Part shown: positions 24,911-36,264 of the stretch, piece by piece
How the letters are laid out: every line of letters starts with the position of its first letter
Numbering within the stretch: the first letter of the stretch is position 1
Assembly (NCBI GenBank): GCA_008711295.1
Contig: VUYV01000215.1
Location: 970,239-1,034,238 of the forward strand
Length of the DNA: 64,000 nucleotides
Direction of reading: 5' to 3'
Source of the DNA: Anarhynchus alexandrinus
Taxonomy: Eukaryota > Chordata > Aves > Charadriiformes > Charadriidae
Position numbers and translations under genes: made by a program
Notes under the pieces: generated by a model
Told to the model about the DNA's origin: nothing
The model's input: the letters and a program-made list of their open reading frames with translations, nothing else
The model's database searches: none

Positions 24911-26279
24911 CTCCTGGCATATGTATGTAAACATAGTATAGTGTTATTGCCCCGTGCCCAGTGTGCAGGATGCTTGGCATATGGTGCGAAGAATGAAAGG
25001 GGGTCTCTGTCTAATTTACTCAGAGTTTGACCTTGCTGTTCCCAGCTTCGTAGTTTGAGCTCCTCCAGCCGGCAAGCTCCATGCAGTGCCCTCACCCCTG
25101 TGCTCAGTTGTGAGGCAGACATAGCCCCTCCTCTGTGGGCATTTATATGTGTGTGTGAATGCAAGTTGGAAAAAATACAAGATCTGTTTTTTAAGACCAG
25201 GTACCTCTGGATTCAAAGATATCATTATAAAAATTGACCGAACTGACCTCACATTGGGTCCATCTGCACAGGAACATCTTTTGGTGGCTAAGTAGGACCT
25301 CTGTCTTGGCATAGGGTGAAATCTGTATTCAACCTTTACCTCTTACTGTATTCTACTATTAACAGTTGGAGTCCACCTAATCTCTTCTCTCTTTCTTCAG
25401 AGTAAGGGGCTGGTCGATCATCTTTGTATTTTCTTGGAGGTAAAAAACACATGAAAAGAAATAAAATCTCTTAAAAAGTCATTAAAACACTAGAATCTGA
25501 AAAGATGTTGAAGAACATGGATTTGATATTGATCTAAAATGATGTTTTTTTGAAAGCTCTTTCAGCTAGCTAGGTAGCTACCCGTGTTAGTCCTAGACAT
25601 TAAGGGTAGGAGGGAGAAGAAAGCTGTTTCCAAGCACTTTAACTCACAGCCTGTGTGTTAAGGCTAAGGCTGCTTTTTATTTTACAGGAATCACACACCA
25701 ACCATCTGGCTTTAGATACTGGTCCAATGCAAACATTGGGATGGCCATCATCTGATGGTTGGCTCAAGATTCATTTGAGTAGAGAGCTATAGGATTTGGG
25801 TGATAGGCAATTCTAAAGCACAATTCTTGGCTCTATCTTAACCAGTAGCAATAGAGTAGCATCAAAGATCTCTTATGGTGAATTATTGACTCTGTCTCAT
25901 GAGCATAGGTACAGCCCTATAAGCTGCACCAGGATGAAGAAGTAGGTGGCTCGTTATCCTCTGAAGAACTGTGTACTTCATTGCATTCTTTTGTATATGC
26001 GTCCAAGAAGGTCGAAGAGTTAGAAAAATTATGTGAGAATATTCTGTTAACTCTGAGATTTCCACAAATCTCTGTAACTCTCCCAGTCACTGTTTTTATG
26101 AAAAAATTTCCAGGAGGCATTTCCAAAAGAACTAAGTATCAACATTTATAAATAACATACAGTCTAGGACAGGCTGTGTGTTTGTGAGAGTGTGTTAAAG
26201 AATAAATAGAAATGTCCAATGTGATGTGTTCATAAATATGTAACAAATGCCCTTCTCTTGCTCTCTGGGAAAAAAAATA
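24911..26279. other. Gene-free stretch
   Basis: A polypyrimidine tract ending in CAG near 25400 has no convincing donor partner. A short self-complementary patch (AGCTAGCTAGGTAGCTACC) occurs around 25565-25582. No exon, RNA gene or transposon was recognised. Confidence 0.5.
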
Positions 26280-26840
26280 GCCATATTTCTTCAAGGCTGC
26301 AAGAATTCAGCTTCATCTGTGAGGTGCCAGAATGTTAAATGTGACATTCAATAAACCACCTAGGAAAAGCTAAACAGTGCTAATCAAGCCATTTAATCTT
26401 TTAGAGTTAAGAGCTGCAGTAGGAGAATAAAAGGTATAATTAATAACTCCAGCTGGGAAAGTAAGGCAGAGTAAAAACAGGAGCTAAGGCAAACATCTGG
26501 TCTTTGTTTCATGAAATATTTACCATGAAATCAAAACTTTTTTCCACCCTTGTGAAATGTGCAAAATTTCCTGAGTTGTGAGCCTCCACACTGGAAAAAG
26601 TTTGCACCTGCAAATAAAAATGAGCTTTTCAAATGCACCTGAGCTTGCACGTGCAAGTAAGTGCACGGGGGTGTGTGTGTGCCTGCCTCGCTCTCTCCTT
26701 GAGTCTGCCTTAATGTAAACTCTCAAGTTATATCAATTTTTGAAATTCTTACAAGGGTATTACCTGTTTATTAATTCATAGTGCATCTGCTCTCATGAAC
26801 AATCAAAGTTTAATGTGCAACAAAGCATTTAGCAAACTGG
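26280..26840. promoter_or_regulatory. Candidate conserved non-coding element
   Basis: This is a dense mix of short motifs without repetition: CAATAAACC near 26350, GCTAATCAAG near 26379, TATAATTAATAAC near 26435, TCTTTGTTTC near 26501 and AACAATCAAAG near 26799. A CACGTG palindrome lies inside it and is listed separately. The assignment rests on motif texture only. Confidence 0.28.
26644..26657. promoter_or_regulatory. 14-bp palindrome centred on an E-box (CACGTG)
   Basis: CTTGCACGTGCAAG is a perfect palindrome whose core, GCACGTGC, is a high-affinity bHLH binding sequence of the MYC/MAX, BHLHE40 or TFE type. A related GTGCAC follows within 10 bases. It also keeps a CpG in AT-rich surroundings. 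Binding is inferred from the motif alone. Confidence 0.4.
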
Positions 26841-26904
26841 TTTAGCTGCCCTGTGCTTAGCTGCTTTTCTTGCCTGGTTTGTCCAGCTGTTTGTATGGTG
26901 GCTT

Positions 26905-27085
26905 CCGAGCGCCTTGTGCTGTGTTGGGTATGTACCTTCACAGAACTTTCTTATGAAATAGGAATAGGCTGACCCCTTTTTATAGATGGGGATCTGCGGT
27001 TAGGCTAAAATGAAATGCCTTGACAAAGGTCACAGAGGAAATCTTAGTTGAGAGAAGGGTGAAACATGCTTTAGGATTCTGACAC
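26905..27085 (-). mobile_element. MIR-like SINE relic, reverse orientation
   Basis: The + strand reads like the reverse complement of the MIR core. It has 'accttcacagaac..tatgaaata', then 'gaccccttttt' and ATAGATGGGGATCTG. These are followed by 'gaaatgccttgacaaaggtcacagagg', which matches the familiar 'tgacttgcccaaggtcacacag' segment with few changes. The copy is old and non-functional. The boundaries are approximate. Confidence 0.6.
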
Positions 27086-27793
27086 ATGATTTATTGGTCA
27101 TTAAAACCCTAATGAAAGACTGTAAGGTGAGTTACACAGTCTTACAGCTGGAACAGGCTGAACTGATGCCTGAACAGTTGCCAGTGGTAACTGGCAATAG
27201 CTGGTTGTGCAGTCACTACTTGGCCAGTGGTGTGAGCTCCCATTTGAGCACCCTATGCGCTGGATTATCCTTCTGTCTTCTCATTGCTGCTGTCACACAA
27301 AATCTTGCCCACTTAATAGTTCAGTTGTGTAAAGTCCTACTCATTGACACAGTATTTCTAACATCTGTAGCTCTCATCTTTGAAATTTTTGCTGGTAGTA
27401 TATAGATTGCCAGAATTCAGTGCCCACTGTAGCCTACAACTGCATGCCTTCTCATGAAATTCTGTGGTCAGCAGAGCCTTGCAATTTATGCAAATGTTGA
27501 ACATGTCTTTCTTACTTTCGGGTTGTTGAGAAAGCTGCCTATATGTTTGTCACACTTGCACAGCAGGGAACAATGATATTTTGACAGTCCTTTTATGGGC
27601 CCTTCACATTCTGATGTGAAGAAGAAATGTAGCATTTCCACTGCATTTTGGCCCTTGCTTGCCTAGAAAACTGCAGGATGTGACAACAAAAACAACATGC
27701 GTGACTGTGTCTGTGGAAAGATGAAGGTCCAAGGGCATCTGTGTTCTCATCGCCACATGTTGTACATCTGACGGACAGTGCAGTATTGGTCTT
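27086..27793. other. Gene-free stretch
   Basis: A 103-codon open frame (27094-27405, +) has hydrophobic segments but no recognisable family and no exon signals. Nothing else is supported. Confidence 0.5.
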
Positions 27794-28392
27794 ATAGAAT
27801 CATAGAATCATCTAGGTTGGAAGAGACCTTTAAGGTCATCGAGTCCAACCATTAACCAGACACTGCCAAAACTACCACTAAATCACGTCTCTAAGCACTA
27901 CGTCTACCCCTTTAAATACCTCCAGGGATGATTACTCAACCACTTCCCTGGGCAGCCTGTTACAATGTTTGATAAGCCCTTCTGTGAAGAAACTTTTCCC
28001 AATATTGAATCTAAACATCCCCTGGCACAACTTGAGGACGTTTGCTCTTGTTCTATCACTTGTTATTTGGCAGAAGACACCAACACCCACCTTGCTACAA
28101 TCTCCTTTCAGGTAGTTGTAGAGAGTGATAAGGTCTCCCCTGAGCCTCCTTTTCTCCAGACTAAATTACCCCAGTTCTCCCTGCTGCTCCTCATAAGACT
28201 TATTCTCTAGACCCTTCACCAGCTTTGTTGCCCTTCTCTGAAAATGCTCCTGTACCTCAAGGTCTTTCTTGTGGTGAGGGGCCCAAAACTGAACACAGTA
28301 TTCGAGGTGTGGCCTCGTCACGGATGAGTATAACATGACAATCACTTCCCTAGTCCTGCTGGCCACGCTGTTCCTGATACAGGCCAGAAGAT
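27794..28392 (-). mobile_element. CR1 LINE retrotransposon, 5'-truncated, reverse orientation
   Basis: The left edge on + is the reversed CR1 3' end, with two ATAGAATC repeat units (from about 27794) followed by the highly recognisable 'taggttggaagagacctttaaggtcatc' region and 'gagtccaacc'. The body runs in reverse through the 3' untranslated region into the last part of ORF2. It stops near 28392, where the match to CR1 text ('cctgatacaggccag') ends. The copy is about 0.6 kb, truncated and disrupted by frame shifts. It is better preserved at its 3' end than the + strand copy 4 kb away, and therefore probably a different or younger subfamily. Confidence 0.95.
28160..28370 (-). pseudogene. CR1 ORF2 C-terminal fragment
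   Basis: The - strand frame at 28166-28366 encodes the conserved end of the CR1 reverse transcriptase. It has an '[24 protein letters not shown]' type segment, then '[20 protein letters not shown]'. The catalytic aspartates lie upstream and are absent because of the 5' truncation. The fragment cannot be an active enzyme and has no start codon of its own. Confidence 0.9.
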
Positions 28393-29309
28393 GGAATCTA
28401 GACTCCTGTCAAATTGATGAAAACAAATACTTTTGCATTTTAATAAGGAAAACCTGGAAGATATTTCTATGATGTGTATTAAGAATCCAGTGATTTGAGA
28501 ACCCTAAAGACGGGCATGGTTTGTGTTCCCATCCTAGAAGTCCAACTGCAAGCTGGTATGAGATGCAGCAGAAGGAAGGGAATGAGTATTCGGAGTGGAA
28601 AAGCACTGTGGTCATTGTTAAGTCCTGTGTGAGGTAATCTCTTGTAAGTCTCTTTATTAAATTCTTGAAAGGATGCAAAAAGCGTAGTGAATTGATCAGA
28701 TGAATCAAGAAAGCTCAGTGGTAGCTGGGTTTTTCAGTTTGTTGTGTTTCTCAAGTTTATTTTATTCTGGAACAGGATAAAACCAAAATATCAAAAATTG
28801 TTTTTGTTTAAATTTCTTAAAACAATTAATTTGGGGTTGTATGGCACATTAAATTACAAAAAAATCCCCAGCTTTCTTGAAAATGAAAATGTTACCTTGT
28901 TGTTTTGTTTTGTAATGTAAAAACTACCAATAAAAATAAATTTCAAGAGAGAAAATGAAACATACCATTTTGAACAGGTTGGATTAGAACATTTTGACCT
29001 TTTCAGATGCTTTAAAAACACTTTTTTCTTTTGAAAGGCTTCTTTCTCAAAGAAAAAATATGTAATTTTAGGTGACCCTATGATCCCAAATAGAAAGACA
29101 TTTTGCTGAGTTTTTTTTTCTAACCAGCTGCACTTTGTGTTTCAGAGCAAAATAACTCAGTCAGTTCTTGCTGTTTTCCAAGGAAGTTTGCAAAGCAAAG
29201 AAGTCGGATATCTTTGGATTGACAGAATTCCTTATGCCTGGGTAGCTTTTACGGGCCTACACATCCATTAAGGCAATTATCTCTCTTTGCACTCCCACCT
29301 CCTCTGTAG
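28393..29309. other. Gene-free AT-rich stretch
   Basis: No supported gene or repeat. Its right end is a polypyrimidine tract ending in AG (29308-29309), a good splice-acceptor context for the candidate exon that follows. Confidence 0.5.
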
Positions 29310-29805
29310 CCTAAAACACGCAGATGGTGGTAAGTTCAAGACAGAGACAAGGACACAAGTCTTGCCAACAGAAGCTGAGTCCATTCTGTGGTCCTTCCTC
29401 CTTCAGTCATGTAGACAAGGAGCAGTGCACTCAGCATCCAAGGGGGGATACCCACTGTCTTCAAAAGGAGGTGATCCCCAAACAACCTTTGACTTCTGCC
29501 TGACCAAGAGACACCTGCCTGCCACAGAGTTCCTCCACTCTGAGACCAGACCAGCCTTGGAATTTTCTTGGTGTATCCTTCACTGACAATAAGGCAGAGA
29601 AGGAGACTGATTGGCTGTCCCATCATGTCCTCTGTCTTGGGAGGTGGGGAAGCAACCATGGAAGAGATGAGAGCTTGGGGTCTGTGGAAGACGGCAGTTG
29701 TCATCCACTGGCATGATAAATATGATCCCATGTCACTGGCATGTCCAGAGTCAGCTACCATAGACAAAACAGATCGAGTGAAGTCCTGCAGGGTTATAGG
29801 ATAAG
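29310..29805 (+). ncRNA. Candidate exon 1 of an unannotated spliced transcript
   Basis: The segment is preceded by a C/T-rich tract ending TGTAG (AG at 29308-29309) and followed by an excellent donor, ATAAG|GTGAGTATG (intron from 29806). It is visibly more GC-rich than its surroundings. An earlier alternative donor (GTG|GTAAGT, exon end 29329) also exists. The frame from the ATG at 29741 stays open to the donor and continues into the second candidate exon. No known protein family is recognisable, so a long non-coding RNA is the more likely reading. Chance co-occurrence of splice-like words cannot be excluded. Confidence 0.3.
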
Positions 29806-30016
29806 GTGAGTATGAAATTCCTCCCAAAACATAATATGGCCTTCCATATCTCAGTGACCCTTCTAGTCCGTCTTCTTTCCTCTGTCCAATGGGATCCAAA
29901 TCCAGTTTCACAGCCATGGTTTTCCCACTATACCTCCCAAGGACTTCCCTTTTCCACCTGAGAACAAGATCTGATGGGGTCTCAGAACCGAGTTGTGTCC
30001 TTTTTTGGGGCCACAT
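29336..30016 (-). other. Uncharacterised 226-codon open frame
   Basis: This is the longest open frame in the window and lies antisense to the candidate + strand exon. Its ATG (30016) has A at -3 but T at +4, a moderate start context. The translation has no transmembrane pattern, zinc-finger pairing or enzyme motif that I recognise. It does not resemble CR1. No acceptor or promoter-like sequence is evident just upstream on the - strand. It may be a chance frame in locally GC-richer DNA, an old retrogene or repeat remnant, or a real but unknown gene. Confidence 0.2.
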
Positions 30017-30578
30017 AGTTCAATTTTCCTTACACTGCTGAGAAGCTTTAAGATGGCTCTGTTATTAGTGACTTTTTTTTTGCAGTTGTCTTTGGGTTGC
30101 TTGATCATCTTGTATTACATGAGTACTCAGTTTTTATAAGACAGTACAGGTACTGATGAACATAATTTCTGCAGATATTCATGGTCTGGGGAAAAAAAAA
30201 AAGTCTATCATGCCTAATTTGTCAGATAGCGAATTATTGGGGTAGAAATGAGCCACAAAACTGGTATTACTGCAGAATTCATGAATGACAGTGATCCACA
30301 AAGAGTTTAGTTTACAAAAAAATTATTCAGGAGAGCAAGTCAGGCAGAAAATGATTCATAATCAAGTCATAAATTCTCCACTGATCACTAATTGTTCATC
30401 CTTCGGTGATGCAGAAGAAGAAAGGCAGAATATGCCTGGTCCACGAAAGTCTTGACTTAGTTTTTGCAAGCTTTGGATTGCACCCAAATGCTTAGCCTCA
30501 GCTGGATTTGTTTGTGTACTTATTTTACACTGTTACTCCTACTCTGGATGAAATAAGATGATTTGCTTTGTTTTTCAG

Positions 30579-30729
30579 GACTCCCAGCGAACACCCAGAA
30601 AACATGGACAGCCTCAGTTGCCATACATGTTTTGTAGTCATATTTCACAACGAATGGGAAGACTCTTACAATTGGGTGCATAGGAAAATAACCCATTACT
30701 TTTAGCTTTACAGAACTACTTGTGGTAAG
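30579..30729 (+). ncRNA. Candidate exon 2 of an unannotated spliced transcript
   Basis: It is bounded by a strong acceptor (TTTGCTTTGTTTTTCAG ending at 30578) and a near-ideal donor (GTAAG|GTAAGA, intron from 30730), and is 151 bases long, a normal internal exon size. Spliced after the previous candidate exon across a 773-base intron, it continues the frame opened at 29741. That frame closes at TAG 30703-30705, giving 63 codons. The stop lies 24 bases before the donor. Coding status is unsupported; a lncRNA is more likely. Confidence 0.3.
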
Positions 30730-33700
30730 GTAAGATCAGACTCACTTGAGGAAAACAGTGAAGCTTGTCCTTCCCTTGGCTCCAGCAGACATGGTGTTTG
30801 CCCAGCTGAGCAGGACTTTGTACCTCTGAGATTCACTTGGATGGGCACAGAAGGGCTGAAATACTGCAGGGGAAGGATAACCTCTCCATATAGCCACACA
30901 GCCAGGATACCCTGCTTCTTTTTTATTCCTCCCTGCCTAGTCAAAATTATTGCTCATCTTCTTTGTTTGAGGGCTATCTATATGAGCATTTTTGTTTGGC
31001 TGAAGTGTACCCTCTATAAGTGAGTTTCCAGATTGTACCCTTGTACTTCTTTGTGCTGTGTTTTCCATTGCACAGAGGTCTCAGGCTCCGTAACTGGATT
31101 CCATTCAAACTAAACTAAACCAAACCAAAAGATGTATTCAATGTGCACATATAACCTCCTTCCATCACTGATGGGAGTTCAATCCAAAAGAGGAGTAAGT
31201 AATCAAGACAAACCCCCTTGAAATAATGTTGTTCTCAGCACTGGCTGTTTCTATGATCTCCTATTGGTCTGCACTAAATCCTAATATGGACATAGCTTGT
31301 AGACATGGCTGAGAAACAAGTACGCTGCAAGCACTGCCAATATCAAGATTACCATTTTCATTAGCAGATTGGGGGAACTTCTAATTTCCCCTGTGATTGC
31401 TGGAAATTTTCATAATTTTCAGTTGTAAAACTCACGGGACATCAGTTTCATTCAACAGCTGCAAGTTCCAGGGAGTTTTAATTTATGGAAGATTGTATTA
31501 ATTTTGATGCCTTTCAAATCAAAACTAGATCATGAAAAAAGAGATGCCTTTTTTTCCTGTGTGCTAGCCATACTTTTTTTTGTTAAGCTAAACTGTTTTT
31601 TGGTTTGGGACCTGCATCTTGAGATAGAGCCATTTTTCTCCTCTCTTCTTAGCAAAGAGAGCCCATACATTGTGAACAGGAGAGTATAGAAATGTTGCTT
31701 TTTTCTTTGGGGCACAAGATCTTTTATAATTTTCCAGTTTGTCTTAGCTTGGGAATCTTTAAAGGGAAAGAACAAGACGTCTTACTTTGAGTCCTGGTGG
31801 AATATGCTGAAGGTTTTTCATCACCAATAAAAGACTTTTCACACTTAATGTTTGAAGAACAGATCAAAAACTCCTATGTTTTTCCATAATAATTCCTGAG
31901 TGTGACATACTAAGCAAGTCTTGCATGGGCAAAATCTGTCCTTTTTCCTCAAGCTAGTATATACCAGCTTACTAATATAGCTGGGGTATAGCACCTTAGA
32001 CTGGAAGGTTGTCCCTTCTCTGTATCCATGAAATCCTTACTTTCTTTGTTGCCAACACAAATGCTGATTAGTTTAATCATGATGACAGTGGGCCCCATTT
32101 CTTTATATAGACACTTTATTGAGGGGGTCACTGACCCTTTTTTAAGATCCCAAAAGGTCCAGAGGTCCGAAGGCTTTTGTTCTTACCTACCCAAGGTCAT
32201 CAATAGGACCTTTGTATTGTCAGAGCAGGCCCTCATTTCTTCCATATGTCTTTTACCTTTTTTTCCTTGGATCTTCTCTCAATAGTGGGGAGGTAGGTAA
32301 ATATTGGGATGTAAAAAGAGCTGCCCTGTCTGATACTTAAAGACCTCTGTCCCAAAACAACTGAAGAAGGAATTCTCAGAATGTCCTTGTCTCTAAAGAC
32401 TTGTAAGGATGGTGCTATACACCAACTTTTTAGTGACCCTTGGCTTCCCTGGGATGTCAGTGCCCCGTGCAATCTCAAGGGAAGAGAAATACATTATGTT
32501 AATTTTGTTTCTAGGCAAAACATCCACAAATCTACCTGACTGCTAGTTCTTTAAAATTATGCTTACTCTGTGCTTTCTTGTAGAGCATGTGCCAACAGTC
32601 CTGGCTCAGAATGAGCTCCACCAGCAGTGCCCTTGTGTTTTCACTCCTGGTTATAGCTATCAGAGCTTCTTGAGCTATGGGGCAAGGTCCACACAAAAAG
32701 AAACTTTGTGGGTTTTTTGGAGGGGCAGGGGGAGGGATTTTTTTGAAGTGCTTAGAACCTGGCAAATCTTTTCAAGAAGCACTGGAATGGACTGAACTGC
32801 TGCCAGGCTGCAAGAGATCTCTCAAGAGCTGCCTCCCTTCTCATCTATCTTGGACTCATGATGAGTGAGGTGAACCACCTGCTCCACACACTTACCTCGT
32901 TGTGCCGCAGTCTGAGACGCGCCCAAGTATTGCACTGAAGTCCTGCTGTGGAGGTTGGAAGAAACCTAGATTCCTTCAATCTGTTTGTTAGACCAAAGTA
33001 ACTCTGGTAAAACAACATGTCATCTAGTCCTCTAGCCTGCCTCTGAGGCATTTGGCTCCAGCCCTTCTCAGAGAAAACTGTGCTCTGCATCAGGCACAGT
33101 TTTGAGAATACCCTGGGTATTTTTGAATGGCAGCATTTTTAGGGCAGGAACTGAGCTTTTGTTTACAAGCATATATCTCCCCTAAAAGAGAATGGTATGG
33201 CAATGGTGAGCTGTTCTTGCACTGACTTTTTGTTTGTGCAATGTACAAAGTGCCCCTCTCTCTGAGCTTTACAGAACTACAGTATTTTAGATGGCATGTA
33301 TGGCATATAAATTAGCACCACTTAGGAGGTTTTATGTCATCCAGAAAAACAAAGAAGGTTGCTATTACATTTGGGGAGGAAAATCCACAGAAGCTATCGG
33401 GATGGTCATTGCCAGCATCACTTACTGCCGGCAGAGGTAATGAAGGGAACTGGGCTGGGCTCTCTCCTTTAGGTGGAGAGAGGGAAGATAGCTGTGTGGC
33501 AAATCCTTTGTTTACAGAAATTAGATCCAGCCCAAAGCTCACTGCAGCTATAGAGGCTTTGGCTGCCATTTCCTTTTTGATGTCCTTTTAGGCAGTACCT
33601 GCCCCTTGCTACCATCTCCCTACACTCTCATGCCCTGTGAGTGAAGAATGATGTGGCCAAAAAAAAAGGTATTTCTTAGCAGAATTTCCCCTCTGCTCCT

Positions 33701-33869
33701 GTTGACTGTGCAGTTACGTAGTTGTGCTGGCACTTGTGGCGTGGGGAAGTGAAAGGGCATCAACAGCAGGAGGGACAGAGACTGCTGCTTCAGCTGGAAA
33801 CAGATCTGTGTAACTATGGCTTCATCAGCTTCAGTGGTCTTTAAGCTTCCTTTTCAGCGGCTTCTTTCA
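30730..33869. other. Gene-free stretch
   Basis: Open frames are under 90 codons with no domains. A short (AAACT/C)n patch lies at about 31108-31130. No further exon of the candidate transcript could be picked out with confidence. Confidence 0.45.
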
Positions 33870-34060
33870 TACCAGGTGTTACGCATAGATACAATGACTG
33901 ATGTTATATTTTGCGTTATTTTTCTTATTGGTAATTAGCATCTATCCTAATGGGGATTTGGAGCAATATTTAATTCTTAAGCTATTGATTAGGGATCTCA
34001 GTGAGCGTAGATTGTAATTGGCTATGGTTATTTGCCACTTCAAAGTAGTGTTTTAGGCTG
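33870..34060. promoter_or_regulatory. Candidate conserved non-coding element
   Basis: A compact run of homeodomain-like cores lies in non-repetitive DNA: TTGGTAATTAGCATC near 33929, AAGCTATTGATTAGGG near 33980 and TTGTAATTGGC near 34013. There is no coding frame. The call is inferred from motif density only. Confidence 0.25.
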
Positions 34061-35364
34061 TTTGGTTGTGCTCGGAGAGTTTATTTCCTTAGTTTTTTTT
34101 TAAATTATTTAGGTACCTGAAGCTCTGACTTTGAGTGTAGGCCCTCCACTGGGATAAATCTAGATATTATATCCAGGAGGAAAATGAGTAGCTTCAGAAG
34201 ACTTTTTGCTGCTTTTGTCTCCTGCCTTTTCCGTCCCTTACATATTCACACATTGTATATAAGATAATGAACAGCAACATCTGTTATATGTTTTCCAGGA
34301 GTAGATTCTACATTTGAAACTTTTGACCCTATAAAGACTATTGAGCAGCAGATGTTTCAGAAGACTTTAATCCCTCACTTTAAAAGTTCACAGAGGTCCT
34401 TTGGTCCAAAGTTTCAAGGTTTCCTTGAATTATTTCTTGTTTATTTTTATTGCATGACAGTTTACTAAGGAGCGGAACCAAAACTACAGATTTTCAAAAA
34501 ACTGAGATAATTACCTCCCCCGTTTATTATTAAATTTAAAACTAAGCCCAATATTAAAACAAAACCAACAATATGCCAAAGCTGACAACCGTTAGATAGT
34601 AGCTAACACAGTCTGTTATAAAATAAAAAATGAAGCCTTGATTTTGTCATGGATATCGTTGTATTGTCTGCCTGAGGCAGAAGTTTGTGAATTTCTTTGG
34701 TGGATGAACTAAAGGTAATTAGAGAGTCACTTTTAATCTCACCTCAGATTTTCGTGAGTGCAGTTCCCCTGGGTGATGTGCTTGTATTATGTCGCTGTGG
34801 ATAGGTGCTGCCTGCCTGCCCAAGGTAACATTAAATCACTGTGCTCATAACTGAGAAGCAGAACTGGATCTAAGGCAAAATCCCAAAGTGTCCCTGAAAG
34901 TGTAGGAAGCTTAAATATCAAACCTGGCCTATTTCTCTGCAATGACTTCAGTCCAACCCCCTGATCCAAACACTGTTGAACTTTGGGAATGTTTGGATGA
35001 AGTTCCAAAGTCTGTAGCTTGAATCCAGCTATATCTAGGAGGACAGATTTGTAAAACAGATGTTTTCCCACTGGAAGTGTGTACATGAGCCCTATTAGCA
35101 AAACAAAAGGGGTTGTCCTGCAAAACATGTCTGAAACATTCCCTAATGCACTCAGCGAATAGAAATGGAAAGTTTATTCTCTGGGCAGTAAGCTAATGTC
35201 TCACTCAGAGTCAATTTGAAAAGATTCCAGTATGGCTGGCATCTGTCACCACGTTGAAACAAAAACAGCGGCTTTGAAGAGTATCATAGAAATACATTAT
35301 GTCCTATTTGACTTGAGGGAATGGTTAGGAACTGAATGAAGTATCAAGTGGTTATTCTCTCATC
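34061..35364. other. Gene-free stretch
   Basis: No recognisable exon or repeat. A 113-codon - strand frame at 34787-35128 has no domain. Confidence 0.5.
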
Positions 35365-35442
35365 CAGAGGTGAAATCCAAGCTCTATTGAAATTTGTGGA
35401 ATAAACCCCATTTATTTCAGTAGGGTTAGGATTTCATGCCAA
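35365..35442. repeat. Ancient amniote interspersed-repeat relic
   Basis: The text has the arrangement 'ggtgaaatccaagctctattga ... ttcagtagggttaggatttcat'. This mirrors an old amniote repeat whose consensus reads, from memory, 'gaaatcc..cccattgaagtcaatgg ... ttcaatgggagcaggatttca'. The two halves are partly inverted copies of each other. I cannot name the family with certainty. Confidence 0.45.
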
Positions 35443-36264
35443 ACCTTCAGCACTGCAATAGGACTTACCTATTTCACCATACAGACCTGGAAAATCTGCA
35501 CACATATGAACTAGACAGCGTTTCTTGAAGAAGATAATTTTACGCACCTGTTATAGATGAAAGTTGTATGGTACAAAAGACATTTACTCAAAACTAAGAG
35601 AAAGAGTCACCACAATTGTGATCTTTACTGATAGAAATGCACTGCTACTTTGAGCTTCTGACAGTTGATAACATGTCAAAGAACAATTTAATATTGCCAG
35701 GCTAGGTCTTTGAGTCTGTGTTTTAGCTTCCATTTTTTTGTATTTTTTAATGGCCAAGAACCAAGCAATTACGTATCTAAATGTGATTCTTCATTTGCTT
35801 TGGCAATGGATCTTCATCTGTCATCATTTTAATCCATCTACTGAGGGAAACGATATAGAGACTGCCATACCTGAGAAAGAAAGAATGCCATCTCAGATTT
35901 CTCTGTGCTTGAAATATTTCAACAGATGCCATTTTATGTCATGCCTCAGAACAGCCTCTTTATCTGAACTCTGAATACTGCTGTTTGTCTCATAAATATT
36001 TTCTCGTATTTAACTGCTGTGTATTTGACTTTTTGAATGACAGACTGTAATTCCTCTTGAGCCATGGTAGCCTATCAAGTTGACATCTATTTCAATTTTA
36101 CATTGTGTTTCTTTTATCATTCCTTTCAGGATTTGTGGGGTTACAGTCTGATATACTTAGTGCACCAAAGACAGCAATTATTTTGCAGTTACATGAAATC
36201 ATTCAAAAATTCTTCAAATTATAGCAACAGACGCTCTGAACAGTGTTATCATTAAAGGATTCCT
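35443..36264. other. Gene-free stretch
   Basis: Nothing recognisable; AT-rich, with short open frames only. Confidence 0.5.

Noticed and set aside
27178..27197. 8-bp inverted repeat TTGCCAGT / ACTGGCAA with a 4-base loop
   Set aside because: Arms of 8 bases are expected by chance several times in 64 kb.
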